64,000 nucleotides of DNA from Pseudomonas silesiensis (GCF_001661075.1 NZ_CP014870.1:3616501-3680500), one strand, 5' to 3'. Shown: positions 19,627-28,295, numbered from the stretch's first letter. Made by a program: numbers and translations. Notes: generated by a model from the letters alone, not told the origin.

Positions 19627-20067
19627 CTACTGTTTTCCTCGCTGCATTGCATAAGCCGCAAAACCATCAGAAAAATGCAGAAAGGCCGCTATGAAAAACA
19701 AACCAAACTGAAAAAAACCCAGTAACAAACTAGGCTTTGCAATCATCCCAAAATACAAAGCCGCAGACACAACAATCCAAAAAAAGCGTTTAGCTGAATA
19801 GTACCCAAACTGTTGCTCATTGGTCTTAAGCCTTGACTTAGCTACCGCCTTCGACATTTTAAAAGCAAGCTGACCAAATACCACACAGGAAATCAATGAC
19901 CAATCAGGTGACAACACGATTTCCTGCCAAGTCCCGGCATACAACCTAACCCCCACCAACAAAACAAAGGGAATCAAGACATAGATATATTCAGCCTTCA
20001 AGTCAGCGAAGACAGCCTTACGCTCCTTTGCACTAAACTCCGAGCGCATGCTGCTTTTCATGAGCAC
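19627..20067 (-). CDS. Four-TM hypothetical membrane protein (second gene of AT-rich cassette)
   Basis: A 146-aa protein (GTG at 20067, or ATG two codons in). Four hydrophobic segments are predicted, at about residues 28-47, 56-72, 93-110 and 112-132, with a basic, charged N-terminus. The gene overlaps the end of the upstream 286-aa gene by 35 bp, so the two are almost certainly translated together. Base composition is clearly AT-richer than the chromosome, suggesting transfer. No family was recognised; the soluble-partner-plus-small-membrane-protein layout is reminiscent of defence cassettes, but this is inference. Confidence 0.6.
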   Translation of the reverse strand: MLMKSSMRSEFSAKERKAVFADLKAEYIYVLIPFVLLVGVRLYAGTWQEIVLSPDWSLISCVVFGQLAFKMSKAVAKSRLKTNEQQFGYYSAKRFFWIVVSAALYFGMIAKPSLLLGFFQFGLFFIAAFLHFSDGFAAYAMQRGKQ

Positions 20068-20893
20068 GACGAACCCCTAAAACATTTTTTATTTTAGCGT
20101 TTCTAATCTGTGGCTTTCCCTTCCCTTTGGGCGGCGTATAAACAATATAAGACAGCTCAGCATCGAGCAAATCTAGAGGCCCAATGGCTGGAATCAGTCC
20201 GTTTTGATATCTTTCCAGCCACTCTTTATTAACTACTTTGGCAGAAAATTTTTGATGCGTAGCCGGACTTCTAAAAGTCCATACCGAGTTACCCTCATTC
20301 ACAGGAATCGTTGCATACAATTTATCTCTACCATCAAATTCCTGACTAACACCTGCAAACATTTTTTTTGGGTCAGCAGTAAAGCTCCACTCCGTGTTCA
20401 ACGCATGGCGCACCCCCTCCTCATCAGTGTACAACTCGACCTTTTCACCAGGCTGCATCCGTCTATTGGCAGAGGATAAGCTTTGTAATACAAAAGCTAA
20501 CGCCTGCCTATCAACAAATGGATCTACGAGAGCCTCTGGAATTTCAGCTGCTAGCCTACTTTCCAGGGTAGAAGCAATTGCATCCACTTCCTCCTCAGTA
20601 GCCGTTTCGTCTATTTCTACCAGCTCGTCAAACAACGCCATACCAGAGTCGCAAAAAAGACGCCCAAAAAAATCATCTACTCCATTTTTTAGATGACTTA
20701 GTTTAGATATAAGGGACCCTTCTTCAACAGCATCAAGCTGAAACTCAAAATCCATTTTAAGATCAATAGAGTTAGCCAGCACCTGACACAAATCTCTATA
20801 CGAGTTTATGTACAACCCCATCGCTTCAAATACTTGCGCAGGATTTTCCCTCCGCTTATTAAAATCTATTCTTATTGAAAGTTCCGAGTTCAA
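20033..20893 (-). CDS. Hypothetical protein (286 aa), first gene of AT-rich cassette
   Basis: A soluble 286-aa protein with TTG start, supported by AAGGAAGAG nine bases upstream. The N-terminal half (about residues 8-75, FNKRRENPAQVFEAMG ... EEGSLISKLSHL) is helical and acidic. The C-terminal half is beta-rich (WSFTADPKKMFAG, KLYATIPVNEGNSVW, ELSYIVYTPPKGKGKPQ). No catalytic motif is visible and I do not recognise the family with confidence. It is coupled to a four-TM protein and lies among mobile-element debris; both genes are AT-rich. Confidence 0.6.
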   Translation of the reverse strand: MNSELSIRIDFNKRRENPAQVFEAMGLYINSYRDLCQVLANSIDLKMDFEFQLDAVEEGSLISKLSHLKNGVDDFFGRLFCDSGMALFDELVEIDETATEEEVDAIASTLESRLAAEIPEALVDPFVDRQALAFVLQSLSSANRRMQPGEKVELYTDEEGVRHALNTEWSFTADPKKMFAGVSQEFDGRDKLYATIPVNEGNSVWTFRSPATHQKFSAKVVNKEWLERYQNGLIPAIGPLDLLDAELSYIVYTPPKGKGKPQIRNAKIKNVLGVRRAHEKQHALGV

Positions 20894-21056
20894 GTTTTGG
20901 TCTCTTCCTTGGTTGCGCTAATTTATAAAGCAATGACACGACATGCCCATCTGCTTGAAGAAGCTACTATTTTGCCATCCTATTGTCTAGCGAACCACAG
21001 CCCGCCCACGCAGAGGTCGAGATCCGATCTCGCTGCGGTGTCAAACCGGCTTCGCC
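20894..21056. other. Intergenic region upstream of the AT-rich cassette
   Basis: Holds the presumed promoter of the minus-strand cassette. No operator, RNA gene or attachment repeat was recognised. Confidence 0.3.
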
Positions 21057-21365
21057 ATGCAGAAAATGAAGGAGAGGACTGTCATCTCAACACCAAGACC
21101 ACTGATCCTGTCCACCGCTCACCAGAGCGCGGCGGCCCGTCAACACCTGAATGCAGACACGTTGTCGGTCAATACCTACCTCCACCGCTATGGTGCCTTC
21201 ATCTACTAGGACCATCCGCCCGAGATGCTGCCCAGCGAACCGGACCTACTGCAAATCGTCGAGTCCGCCGCCCAGGCGCACATTACCTGGCTGGGTTTCC
21301 ATGTGGAAGGTGCGGTCGCCGAGAGCTTGCCGCTGTTCCGCGAGCCAGAGGATGAAACGTTCTAG
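21057..21365 (+). pseudogene. DUF5983-like small protein gene with in-frame stop
   Basis: A 103-codon frame beginning MQKMKERTVISTPRPLILST and ending FREPEDETF is interrupted by TAG at codon 51 (21207-21209, after GAFIY). The ILSTAH...NTYLHRYGAF...TWLGFHVEGAVAESLPLF pattern resembles DUF5983 proteins carried by integrative elements. A CAG-to-TAG change would explain the stop. Function unknown. Confidence 0.5.
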
Positions 21366-21640
21366 ACGTTCGACTGAATTCTGTCGGCGCGGATTCATGA
21401 CCGGCCGCCACCCACGCCGTGGTCGTACAGCGCCTGGGCTTGCGCCTGCTCGGCCGTTTGCCGGGTCAGTACCTTGATCCCTTCGCGGATCCTACCGCCG
21501 ACCGGCAAACACGCCCCAGATTGGCCCAGCAACGGGCATCGCCACCGCACCGGTAGAGGCAGGTCATGATAGAACTCCTGCATAACAGTTAGACCACAGC
21601 AGGCGCATCAAGGGCGTGGCTCCCCCCTACATCGAACGCT
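21366..21640. other. Decayed island sequence
   Basis: On the minus strand a 62-codon frame (MQEFYHDLPLPVRWRCPLLG) has a CAGGAG ribosome-like site nearby, but overlapping frames carry better-looking pieces, as if frameshifted. I cannot support an intact gene here. Confidence 0.3.
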
Positions 21641-21757
21641 AACTTCGTGCTTTCAGCATTCGATCTAGCAGACATCAAGAGGTGCCATTGGCGTGGACGT
21701 CAGGGTGGCACTCTGCTAGCGTCCCTGCACCGTCATCCCACCGACAAGGAAGCACTT

Positions 21758-24337
21758 ATGGATATCGAGGAAAATATTCGAACGTGGTTGCTGAAACAGC
21801 AGGACTGGCTGCAGGAGGCGGCGGACAGGCTGCTCAAACAAGGGCAACTCACCGACGAGGATATTGCACAGCTAGCCTCGCTGTTGAAAACGGCCGACGG
21901 TCAAGCCGTTACCCGGCATCGCCCGCTCGATGAGCTGCGGCATGATCCGAAAGACGTCAGCGAGATACGCCTGGCACGCATCGATGGCGTGGCCGGAATC
22001 GAGAGTCTTGGCCCTCGGAAACCGCTTGATTTTGGGTTTGGAAACCTAACCGTCGTTTACGGTCACAATGGCTCAGGCAAGTCGAGCTACACCCGTATTC
22101 TGAAGAAAGTCTCTGGCAAACCCAGAGCTATGGAACTGAAGGCCAATGTCTTCCAGGCCCCTCCGGCCGAGAGCAAATGTCAGATCAGTTACAAGCACGA
22201 TGGGGCCGATCACTCCTCTGAGTGGCACATTGGATCTGCCCCCATAGAAGCATTGCGACAGATCGATATCTTCGACAGCGATGAAGCCGGCCACTATCTA
22301 AGAGGCGAAAGCGCCGCAACCTATACACCACCAGCCGTAGGATTATTCGAGAAGCTCGCAGCGGCGACCGACAAGATTAAAGAGCTACTGCAAACAGAGC
22401 AGGCCAAGCTCACCAGCGCTTTGCCCGTGATACCTGCGGACTATCAGAACACTGAGGTGGCACGCTCATATGGAGCGCTGCACACCATCCGCAATGTTGC
22501 CGACCTTGAGGCCTTGCTGACGTGGACAGATGAGCAAGCGCAAAGTCTGAACACCATCGTTGAGCGCCTGAAGGCAGATGACCCCGCTGCGTTAGCGAAG
22601 CAGAAACGCGGAACCAAGACTCAGGTCGATCAGATCCTCAGCGGCCTCTCGAAGGCCTTCATTTCGTACAATGCCGACAATCTGGAAGCAATCCGCTGTC
22701 TGCGACAGGCTGCGGTTTCCAAGCGACAAATCGCTACAGAGGGAGCACAGGTGCAATCGGCCATACTCGACGGAGTTGGGGCACAAACCTGGCGCGCACT
22801 GTGGGAGGCTGCGCGAAACTACTCGGCGACCCCCTACCCCGGAACTCCGTTTCCAGCGACCGAAGATGCGCGCTGCATTCTGTGTCAGCAGGAGCTTATG
22901 CCAGAAGCTCAACAGCGACTGCTCGATTTTGAGAGTTTCGTCCAGGGAAAATTGGAGTTGGACGCAACGTCTGCGGAAGACCAGCACAAGGCCGCACTGG
23001 ACCTGCTTGTAGAAGCACCAACTGAGCAGCTTGTGCAGACCCAATGTGAAGCTTCGGGTCTGAACGATGGTAAGTGGAAGGACTTCCTCTGGGCGTTTTG
23101 GAGCCGGGCCGCCGCTGCGCGGCTCGCGCTGCTCAACGAGGAAGTTATCGAAGATGCCGTTCCAGTCGGCGATGTAAAAGAAGCCCAACTTGTCCTAGAG
23201 ACATATCGAGATCAACTGCAGGCGGACGCGGTACAGTTCGATGCCGATGCTCTTCAATTCGACCGTGCAAAGGCCACCACAGATAAGCTTGGACTCGAAG
23301 CAAAAAAATGGGTATCGCAACAAGCACTCGCTGTTCGCGCGGAGATTGAGCGACTCAACAATTTCAAGACCTACGATGGCTGGAAGACACTGGCCAACTC
23401 GCGACAGATCTCGCTGAAGGCAACGGATATCTCCGAAAAGGTAGTGACAGAAGCCTATGTCGCCCGGTTCAACCAAGAACTCCGGACGCTCGGGGCAACC
23501 AAAATTCAGGTCGAGTTGGTCAAGACCCGAACCAAAAGTGCCAAGGTACTTCATCAAGTACGACTGAAAGGTGCAAAGAACGCACAAGGCACCCCCGAAA
23601 CAGTCCTCAGCGAAGGCGAGCGCCGCATTATTTCGTTGGCCGCCTTCTTGGCCGACGTGGCCGATAAGCCCGGGTCATCTCCGTTCATCTTTGACGACCC
23701 TATCTCTTCGCTTGACCATGACTTTGAGTGGCATGTGGCCTGCCGCCTTGTTCAACTGGCCAAGCACCGTCAGGTCCTGATCTTTACTCACCGTCTTTCC
23801 CTATACGGCGCGATGGACGACGTGTCCAAAAAAGAGGGCGAGGCATGGCAGAAGCAACACTACCGCCCCATGTGCATCGAGTCCTATGCTGGCACATCAG
23901 GACAACCTGCGGACCAAGAGGTATGGAACACCAACACCAAAAAGGCGAACAATATACTGTTAACCCGTCTGGATACTGCCCGTAAAACAGGCGACGCAGA
24001 CGGGGCAGCAGCTTACCGAGCTTTGGCACAGGGAATCTGTAGTGACTTCCGCAAGCTCATCGAACGCTCTGTCGAAGAAGACCTGCTCAACAAAGTGGTG
24101 CTAAGGCATCGTCGCAGCGTCACTACAGACGGGCGGCTATCCCAGCTCCAAGGCATATTGCCCGAGGAGTGTGCGGTGATCGACGATCTCATGACTCGGT
24201 ACAGTTGTTTCGAACACAGCCAATCTCAAGAGACTCCCATCGTCATCCCGGAGGCACCCGATCTCAAGGTCGATATTGAGCGTCTGAAACAGTGGCGGCA
24301 GGATTTAAGCGACCGACGAGCACAGCTGGCAGCTTAA
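21758..24337 (+). CDS. SMC/RloC-like AAA ATPase with zinc-hook CxxC
   Basis: An 859-aa ABC/SMC-type ATPase of the AAA_13 kind. Walker A GHNGSGKSS is at about residues 102-110, and a helical middle region follows. A Cys-x-x-Cys hook (Cys373, Cys376 in ARCILCQQEL) comes next, then more coiled coil. The signature LSEGER is near 617 and Walker B FIFDDPISSLD near 643. A C-terminal domain follows with R765-x3-E769 and His784, which loosely resembles the Arg-Glu-His layout of PrrC/RloC anticodon nucleases. RloC proteins share the zinc hook and act as DNA-damage-responsive tRNA nucleases; the match here is suggestive only. The start is fixed by AAGGA before ATG 21758. It sits alone in an island and is probably a phage-defence gene. 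Confidence 0.75.
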   Translation: MDIEENIRTWLLKQQDWLQEAADRLLKQGQLTDEDIAQLASLLKTADGQAVTRHRPLDELRHDPKDVSEIRLARIDGVAGIESLGPRKPLDFGFGNLTVVYGHNGSGKSSYTRILKKVSGKPRAMELKANVFQAPPAESKCQISYKHDGADHSSEWHIGSAPIEALRQIDIFDSDEAGHYLRGESAATYTPPAVGLFEKLAAATDKIKELLQTEQAKLTSALPVIPADYQNTEVARSYGALHTIRNVADLEALLTWTDEQAQSLNTIVERLKADDPAALAKQKRGTKTQVDQILSGLSKAFISYNADNLEAIRCLRQAAVSKRQIATEGAQVQSAILDGVGAQTWRALWEAARNYSATPYPGTPFPATEDARCILCQQELMPEAQQRLLDFESFVQGKLELDATSAEDQHKAALDLLVEAPTEQLVQTQCEASGLNDGKWKDFLWAFWSRAAAARLALLNEEVIEDAVPVGDVKEAQLVLETYRDQLQADAVQFDADALQFDRAKATTDKLGLEAKKWVSQQALAVRAEIERLNNFKTYDGWKTLANSRQISLKATDISEKVVTEAYVARFNQELRTLGATKIQVELVKTRTKSAKVLHQVRLKGAKNAQGTPETVLSEGERRIISLAAFLADVADKPGSSPFIFDDPISSLDHDFEWHVACRLVQLAKHRQVLIFTHRLSLYGAMDDVSKKEGEAWQKQHYRPMCIESYAGTSGQPADQEVWNTNTKKANNILLTRLDTARKTGDADGAAAYRALAQGICSDFRKLIERSVEEDLLNKVVLRHRRSVTTDGRLSQLQGILPEECAVIDDLMTRYSCFEHSQSQETPIVIPEAPDLKVDIERLKQWRQDLSDRRAQLAA

Positions 24338-24496
24338 TTACTGAGAGCCCCTCCGCACTCTCGCGCGCCGTTCTCCTGGCCAAATGTGTGTAGTGCCAAA
24401 GGCAACGCGAGAAACGGCCAAAAACGGTGTGAACTCACAGCTACCGAGAGCCAAAACATTCGTGGGAGTAAATGTGGGAGTAATTTTCCAGGCATG
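24338..24496. other. Junction sequence next to tRNA-Pro fragment
   Basis: Contains a short direct repeat on the plus strand (GTGGGAGTAA twice, 24462-24483). No gene. With the tRNA-Pro fragment and terminator it looks like the flank of an attachment site whose integrase has been lost or replaced. Confidence 0.35.
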
Positions 24497-24524
24497 AAAA
24501 AGCCCAACCTTTTCAGATTGGGCT
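24497..24524 (-). terminator. Rho-independent terminator downstream of tRNA-Pro fragment
   Basis: On the minus strand, arms AGCCCAA and TTGGGCT enclose a 10-base loop and run into TTTTTC. It lies 16 bp beyond the 3' end of the tRNA-Pro fragment, as if both came from one intact tRNA transcription unit. Confidence 0.75.
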
Positions 24525-24540
24525 AAGTCATTGAAATATA

Positions 24541-24588
24541 TGGTCGGCACGGAGTGATTCGAACACTCGACCCCTAGCACCCCATACA
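24541..24588 (-). other. 3' fragment of tRNA-Pro(GGG), probable attachment-site scar
   Basis: On the minus strand the sequence holds ATGGGGTG (anticodon loop region with GGG), then a complete T arm (GTCGAGTGTTCGAATCACTC), the acceptor 3' strand and an encoded CCA. The 5' half of the tRNA is absent. Such 3' halves arise when an integrative element inserts in a tRNA gene and carries a copy of its 3' end. It lies 3' of the integrase gene whose own target appears to be tRNA-Leu, so two integration events may be superimposed. Confidence 0.65.
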
Positions 24589-24792
24589 TGGGGTCGCTTT
24601 AAACTCCAAACTCGTCCACGGGCCGAACGCTCATTAGGAACACTCAAGCATGGTGGTACGCCCGTAGTTACTGCTCGAAGTTAACATCTCAGTGCTGAGC
24701 CCCGGAGCACGATACACGAGGGAGCAGCAAAACTTTCTAGATCGAGGGCGAACAACCTTTAGCCACCCCCCTACGAAGCATTCGCGGACCCC
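24589..24792. other. Intergenic region between tRNA-Pro fragment and integrase
   Basis: A 204-bp stretch with no recognisable gene, repeat or regulatory site. Confidence 0.3.
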
Positions 24793-26115
24793 CTACTTTA
24801 TCGCACCACGTTTGAATTTTAATCGTGTGGCATTCCCGCCGGCCTGATTCCCAAATTCATGAGGCGTGACATGCTCCCGAAGATTCGCCGTAAGGTACCG
24901 GCTCCACCAGTTCATGATCAACCGACGCTCTTCAATAAACTCTGCCTTGTGAATGTAGGCGGCCCTAACGCTGTTGCGCTCTCTGTGACTCATTTGCCTT
25001 TCGATGGCCGTCTCAGACCACAGACCTGACTCGACCAGTGCGCTACAGGCCATTGAGCGGAATCCGTGACCACAAATCTCTGTCTTCGTGTCGTACCCCA
25101 TGGTGCGCAACGCTTTGTTCACGGTGTTTTCTGAGATCGGCTTCCAGGCCCTAGCATCACCGGCAAACACCAGGTCGAATGTGCCAGTCAGGGTGTGGAT
25201 CTGTTCAAGCACGGCCACAACTTGCGGCGATAAAGGCACAAGATGAACATCGCCCGCCATTTTCGTCCCCCGCGTTGAATGGCGTACGTCCTCCAGCTCC
25301 GGCCGAGTATCCGGGATCTCCCATACGCCACGCTTGAGGTCGAACTCAGACCAGCGAGCGAAACGTAATTCACTCGAGCGAACAAACACGTGCAACGACA
25401 GCATGAGCGTTAGCCGGGTCAGCTCTCGGCCCTTGTAGGCATTGATTCGTGCCAGCAATTCAGGCAGGCGTGACAGGGGCAATGCAGGCCGATGGGAGAC
25501 TCGCGGCGCTTTGATCAAGCCCTGAAGATCGTACGCAGGGTTTATCGGAATAAGACGAAGGCGTTTTGCCTCACGCATAATACTTTGCAGGTATCTTTGT
25601 ACCCTTAAGGCGACGTCAATCGTTCCTCGTTTCCTGATCGTTTCCAAAGGTTGCATCAGATCATAAGTATCGAGATCAGCAATCGCGCGAGCACCGACAA
25701 ACGGGAAAACATAGTTATTCAGACGGTTCAACACATTCTTGGAATGGTCGGGTGTCCATCTGGCCGACATGTTCTTGTGCCAGTCCAACGCAACGCTTTC
25801 AAAGGTACGGCCGTTGACAGCATTTTCCGTTTTGGCTTTACGCTTGTTCTCAACGGGATCAATGCCGTCTGCGAGCATCCGCTTCGCCTCTAAACGCTTC
25901 TGGCGCGCATCAGAAAGGCCAATCACAGGATAGCTGCCGAGGGAGGTCAACCCCTCCCGGCCGTCAGGCTTTACGTACCTGAGACGCCAGCCTTTACGGC
26001 CATTGGGTTGGATTAGGAGATAGAGACCGTCGCCGTCGAAAAGCTTGTAGGGACGGTCTGTTGGCTTGGCTAAACGGCAAGCAGCGTCGGTAAGCGGAGC
26101 AGTTGTGCGCGACAT
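24793..26115 (-). CDS. int: P4-type tyrosine recombinase (integrase)
   Basis: A 440-aa integrase with the N-terminal DUF4102 arm-binding domain (about residues 5-95; LFDGDGLYLLIQPNGRKGWR, LGSYPVIGLSDAR), a core-binding SAM-like domain (about 105-205) and the catalytic domain. Active-site residues are visible: Arg in SSELRFARW, His-x-x-Arg in GHGFRSM, His in MSHRE and Tyr in AAYIHKAEF. It is complete and probably active. It starts 173 bp from the 3' end of tRNA-Leu(UAA) and points away from it, the usual layout for tRNA-targeting islands. Confidence 0.93.
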   Translation of the reverse strand: MSRTTAPLTDAACRLAKPTDRPYKLFDGDGLYLLIQPNGRKGWRLRYVKPDGREGLTSLGSYPVIGLSDARQKRLEAKRMLADGIDPVENKRKAKTENAVNGRTFESVALDWHKNMSARWTPDHSKNVLNRLNNYVFPFVGARAIADLDTYDLMQPLETIRKRGTIDVALRVQRYLQSIMREAKRLRLIPINPAYDLQGLIKAPRVSHRPALPLSRLPELLARINAYKGRELTRLTLMLSLHVFVRSSELRFARWSEFDLKRGVWEIPDTRPELEDVRHSTRGTKMAGDVHLVPLSPQVVAVLEQIHTLTGTFDLVFAGDARAWKPISENTVNKALRTMGYDTKTEICGHGFRSMACSALVESGLWSETAIERQMSHRERNSVRAAYIHKAEFIEERRLIMNWWSRYLTANLREHVTPHEFGNQAGGNATRLKFKRGAIK

Positions 26116-26217
26116 AAGGGTACTATCCTTAATCGAACCAAAGACTACCCCTAACTTTACCCTCTAAATGACTGGATTCCAGAAGAATGGGCAAGATTCC
26201 GACGGAATGCTAAAACG

Positions 26218-26249
26218 AAAAAACCCGCCAGAAGGCAGGTTTTTCAAGG
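26218..26249 (-). terminator. Rho-independent terminator after tRNA-Leu
   Basis: On the minus strand, CCTGCC and GGCGGG pair around TTCT and lead into TTTTTT. It lies about 40 bp past the tRNA-Leu 3' end. Confidence 0.8.
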
Positions 26250-26287
26250 CTTCCAAAGAACTCAAAAGCGCTCAGTGGAATGCAAGA

Positions 26288-26374
26288 TGGTGCCCGAAGC
26301 CGGAATCGAACCGGCACGCCCTTACGAGCGGGGGATTTTAAGTCCCATGCGTCTACCAGTTTCGCCATTCGGGC
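26288..26374 (-). tRNA. tRNA-Leu (anticodon UAA)
   Basis: An 87-nt class II tRNA with encoded CCA. The acceptor stem is GCCCGAA/TTCGGGC, the anticodon stem-loop GGGACTTAAAATCCC carries TAA, the variable arm is long, and the T arm is CCGGTTCGATTCCGG. Its 3' end faces the integrase gene, marking it as the likely attachment site. Confidence 0.96.
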
Positions 26375-26524
26375 GGTAGCGCGGTGAAGCGGTCTGAACA
26401 ATGCCAATAACAAGCTGGCAGCTCTGACGCTTGTGCAGCAGAGGTGGAAATATATACATCCCGCCCCGGTGAAGCAAGTTCGCAGATGCCCATTTCAAGA
26501 CTAAATCTTGCCAGGCAACGCAAA

Positions 26525-26564
26525 TAAAAAAGCTCCGTAAATCATAGATCTACGGAGCTTGTTT
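26525..26564 (-). terminator. Rho-independent terminator after tRNA-Cys
   Basis: A ten-base stem (AAGCTCCGTA/TACGGAGCTT) followed on the minus strand by TTTTTT, five bases past the tRNA-Cys 3' end. It implies tRNA-Leu downstream has its own promoter or depends on read-through. Confidence 0.8.
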
Positions 26565-26568
26565 AAAG

Positions 26569-26642
26569 TGGAGGCCGAGGTCGGAATCGAACCGGCGTAG
26601 GTGGATTTGCAATCCACTGCATAACCATTTTGCTACTCGGCC
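26569..26642 (-). tRNA. tRNA-Cys (anticodon GCA)
   Basis: A 74-nt tRNA with encoded CCA. The acceptor stem is GGCCGAG paired to CTCGGCC, the anticodon loop GATTGCAAATC carries GCA, and the T arm is CCGGTTCGATTCCGG. A possible promoter (TTGTAC, 16 bp, TACATG on the minus strand) lies just upstream. No tRNA-Gly is seen next to it. Confidence 0.96.
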
Positions 26643-26846
26643 TCAAACATCTGATGTCATGTAGCACAACACCAAACGCGTACAAACTTGGAGCAAGATC
26701 TCGATCTAACTCCTTGAAAACATTGAGCTTTTTGAGCGGTCAGTGCTTTCGATGGCGTGAATTATGTACTGATTTCCCGAGGCTGGCAACCCCTTGATTT
26801 CAAAAAAAATTCTGGCGGGTGGATTGGGTGTTTTTCAGGCGCCCGT

Positions 26847-27068
26847 TCAGCCCTGCGGTTTGGGATCTTCCGCTATTTGTACGACGGCAATCAACGGGTC
26901 TATGCCCCAGTCGCCGTGCAGATACCAGTCGTCTCCGATCATTTCGGCTGGATGCATGGTGCGGTCGGAGCCATTGCCGCATGCCAGCGAACTGGCTGGG
27001 CAATACCGGTCGCAGCCCCAGCAAATGCGCTCGGGGTGCTTGGGGCTGATGGGAAAAGGCTTGGCCAT
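26847..27068 (-). CDS. DUF3079 family small protein
   Basis: A 73-aa protein starting MAKPFPISPKHPERICWGCD. It contains a four-cysteine pattern (ICWGCDRYCPA...LACGNGS), likely metal-binding, then HPAEMIGDDWYLHGDW, all diagnostic of DUF3079. The ATG is supported by GAGGGATCGAC upstream; an open extension of 30 codons lacks a ribosome site. Function unknown. Confidence 0.8.
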   Translation of the reverse strand: MAKPFPISPKHPERICWGCDRYCPASSLACGNGSDRTMHPAEMIGDDWYLHGDWGIDPLIAVVQIAEDPKPQG

Positions 27069-27220
27069 GTCGATCCCTCGGTTTACATCCAGGGTGTACC
27101 GCCAACGTACAACGTTCACGCAACGAAGACCTTGATAGGGATCAAGAAGCGCGCGCACCTGGTGGCAGTCTTGAGGCTAGACTTTCGACAGCCCAATGAA
27201 ATGACCTGGAGATGCTGCTT

Positions 27221-27568
27221 ATGCCTGATAAAACCCCTCCCTCACCAGAACAACCCCCGGTCCAATTGTCGACCTGGGAAGATAAAGGCGCGGAACATTC
27301 ACTCGAAGCAGAGGCCTTTACCGCGCCACCGGAATTGACCAATGCCGAGTTGGTACACCTGCGTGTCCGGGTGATCGCCCTGGAAAACCTGGTCATTGCT
27401 TTGCTGACCCAGGGGTCGGCCCAGCAGTTGGCTATCGCCCGGGACATGGCCGCCTACATTTCCCCCCGCCCCGGCTTCACCCAGCATCCTCTGACCATTC
27501 ATGCGGCGGCGCAGATGAATGACAGCGTCGATCGTGCCGAGCGGTTTCGCAAGCGGTATGAGCCTTGA
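27221..27568 (+). CDS. Hypothetical protein (115 aa)
   Basis: A 115-aa soluble protein with a Pro-rich N-terminus and a helical segment (about residues 45-85, NAELVHLRVRVIALENLVI) that could form a short coiled coil. The ATG at 27221 has GGAG nine bases upstream; an in-frame ATG three codons earlier lacks spacing. It is convergent with nrdG. No family was recognised. Confidence 0.6.
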   Translation: MPDKTPPSPEQPPVQLSTWEDKGAEHSLEAEAFTAPPELTNAELVHLRVRVIALENLVIALLTQGSAQQLAIARDMAAYISPRPGFTQHPLTIHAAAQMNDSVDRAERFRKRYEP

Positions 27569-27599
27569 CCTGGGGGAAGACAGATGTGGAAACCCATGA

Positions 27600-28295
27600 T
27601 CAACCCCGCAACACAAAGGCAGGAAACAGCTCGCGCATCTCGGCCCAAAGCTCAGGCAACAAGGCTTGCGCCGAAACGCTCGACAACAGCGGATCGAACA
27701 TCCGCTCGGTACGCACCAGTTGCACGGCGAAGCGCTTGACCCCGAGCTGGCTCAAACGCTGCGCCAGGACCAATAGACGCGCCGGCTCGAACAGATGCCA
27801 ATGCACGGTGGTGCGACATTCATAGTCGACACCACTGGCCAGCAGATGCTCGAGGCTGCGCCAGTTGGCGGAGCCGCTGCCCTCGACCCGGGTGATAGCC
27901 TGGCAGTCCTCGGGCAACGCCTTGACATCGAAACCGACCCAATCGGCCCCGGCCAAAACCTTGGCAAAGGCCGCGGGCTTGATTCCGGCGCTGTGCAAAC
28001 CGATGCGAAAGCCCAGCGCCCGCACTTCATCCATGGCGTCGGGCAAGGCATCCTGCAGGGTCGGTTCTCCGCCGCTGAACACCACCGCATCGAGGAGGTC
28101 CTGGCGCCGTTGCAGAAACGCCAGCACCCGCCGCCAATCCACCTCCTCGGTGCCACGGGGCGGGATCAACTGCGGGTTATGACAGTAGCGACAGCGCCAG
28201 GCGCACCCTTGGCAGAACAGCACGCAGGCGAGTTGTCCCGGGTAGTCGATAGTGGTCAGGGGCACCATGCCCCCGACCCGTAGCATTCGACTCAT
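27600..28295 (-). CDS. nrdG: Anaerobic ribonucleotide reductase activating protein NrdG
   Basis: A 231-aa radical-SAM protein that installs the glycyl radical on the class III ribonucleotide reductase. The 4Fe-4S motif C-x3-C-x2-C is Cys31, Cys35 and Cys38 (CAWRCRYCHNP), followed by the SAM-binding FSGGEPTLQ. Its ATG overlaps the stop of the glycyl-radical peptide gene (ATGA), so the two are translationally coupled. That is consistent with direct partnership. Confidence 0.93.
   Translation of the reverse strand: MSRMLRVGGMVPLTTIDYPGQLACVLFCQGCAWRCRYCHNPQLIPPRGTEEVDWRRVLAFLQRRQDLLDAVVFSGGEPTLQDALPDAMDEVRALGFRIGLHSAGIKPAAFAKVLAGADWVGFDVKALPEDCQAITRVEGSGSANWRSLEHLLASGVDYECRTTVHWHLFEPARLLVLAQRLSQLGVKRFAVQLVRTERMFDPLLSSVSAQALLPELWAEMRELFPAFVLRG

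Noticed and set aside
24541..24588. A complete tRNA gene at this place
   Set aside because: Only the 3' half folds; no D arm or 5' acceptor strand is found upstream.
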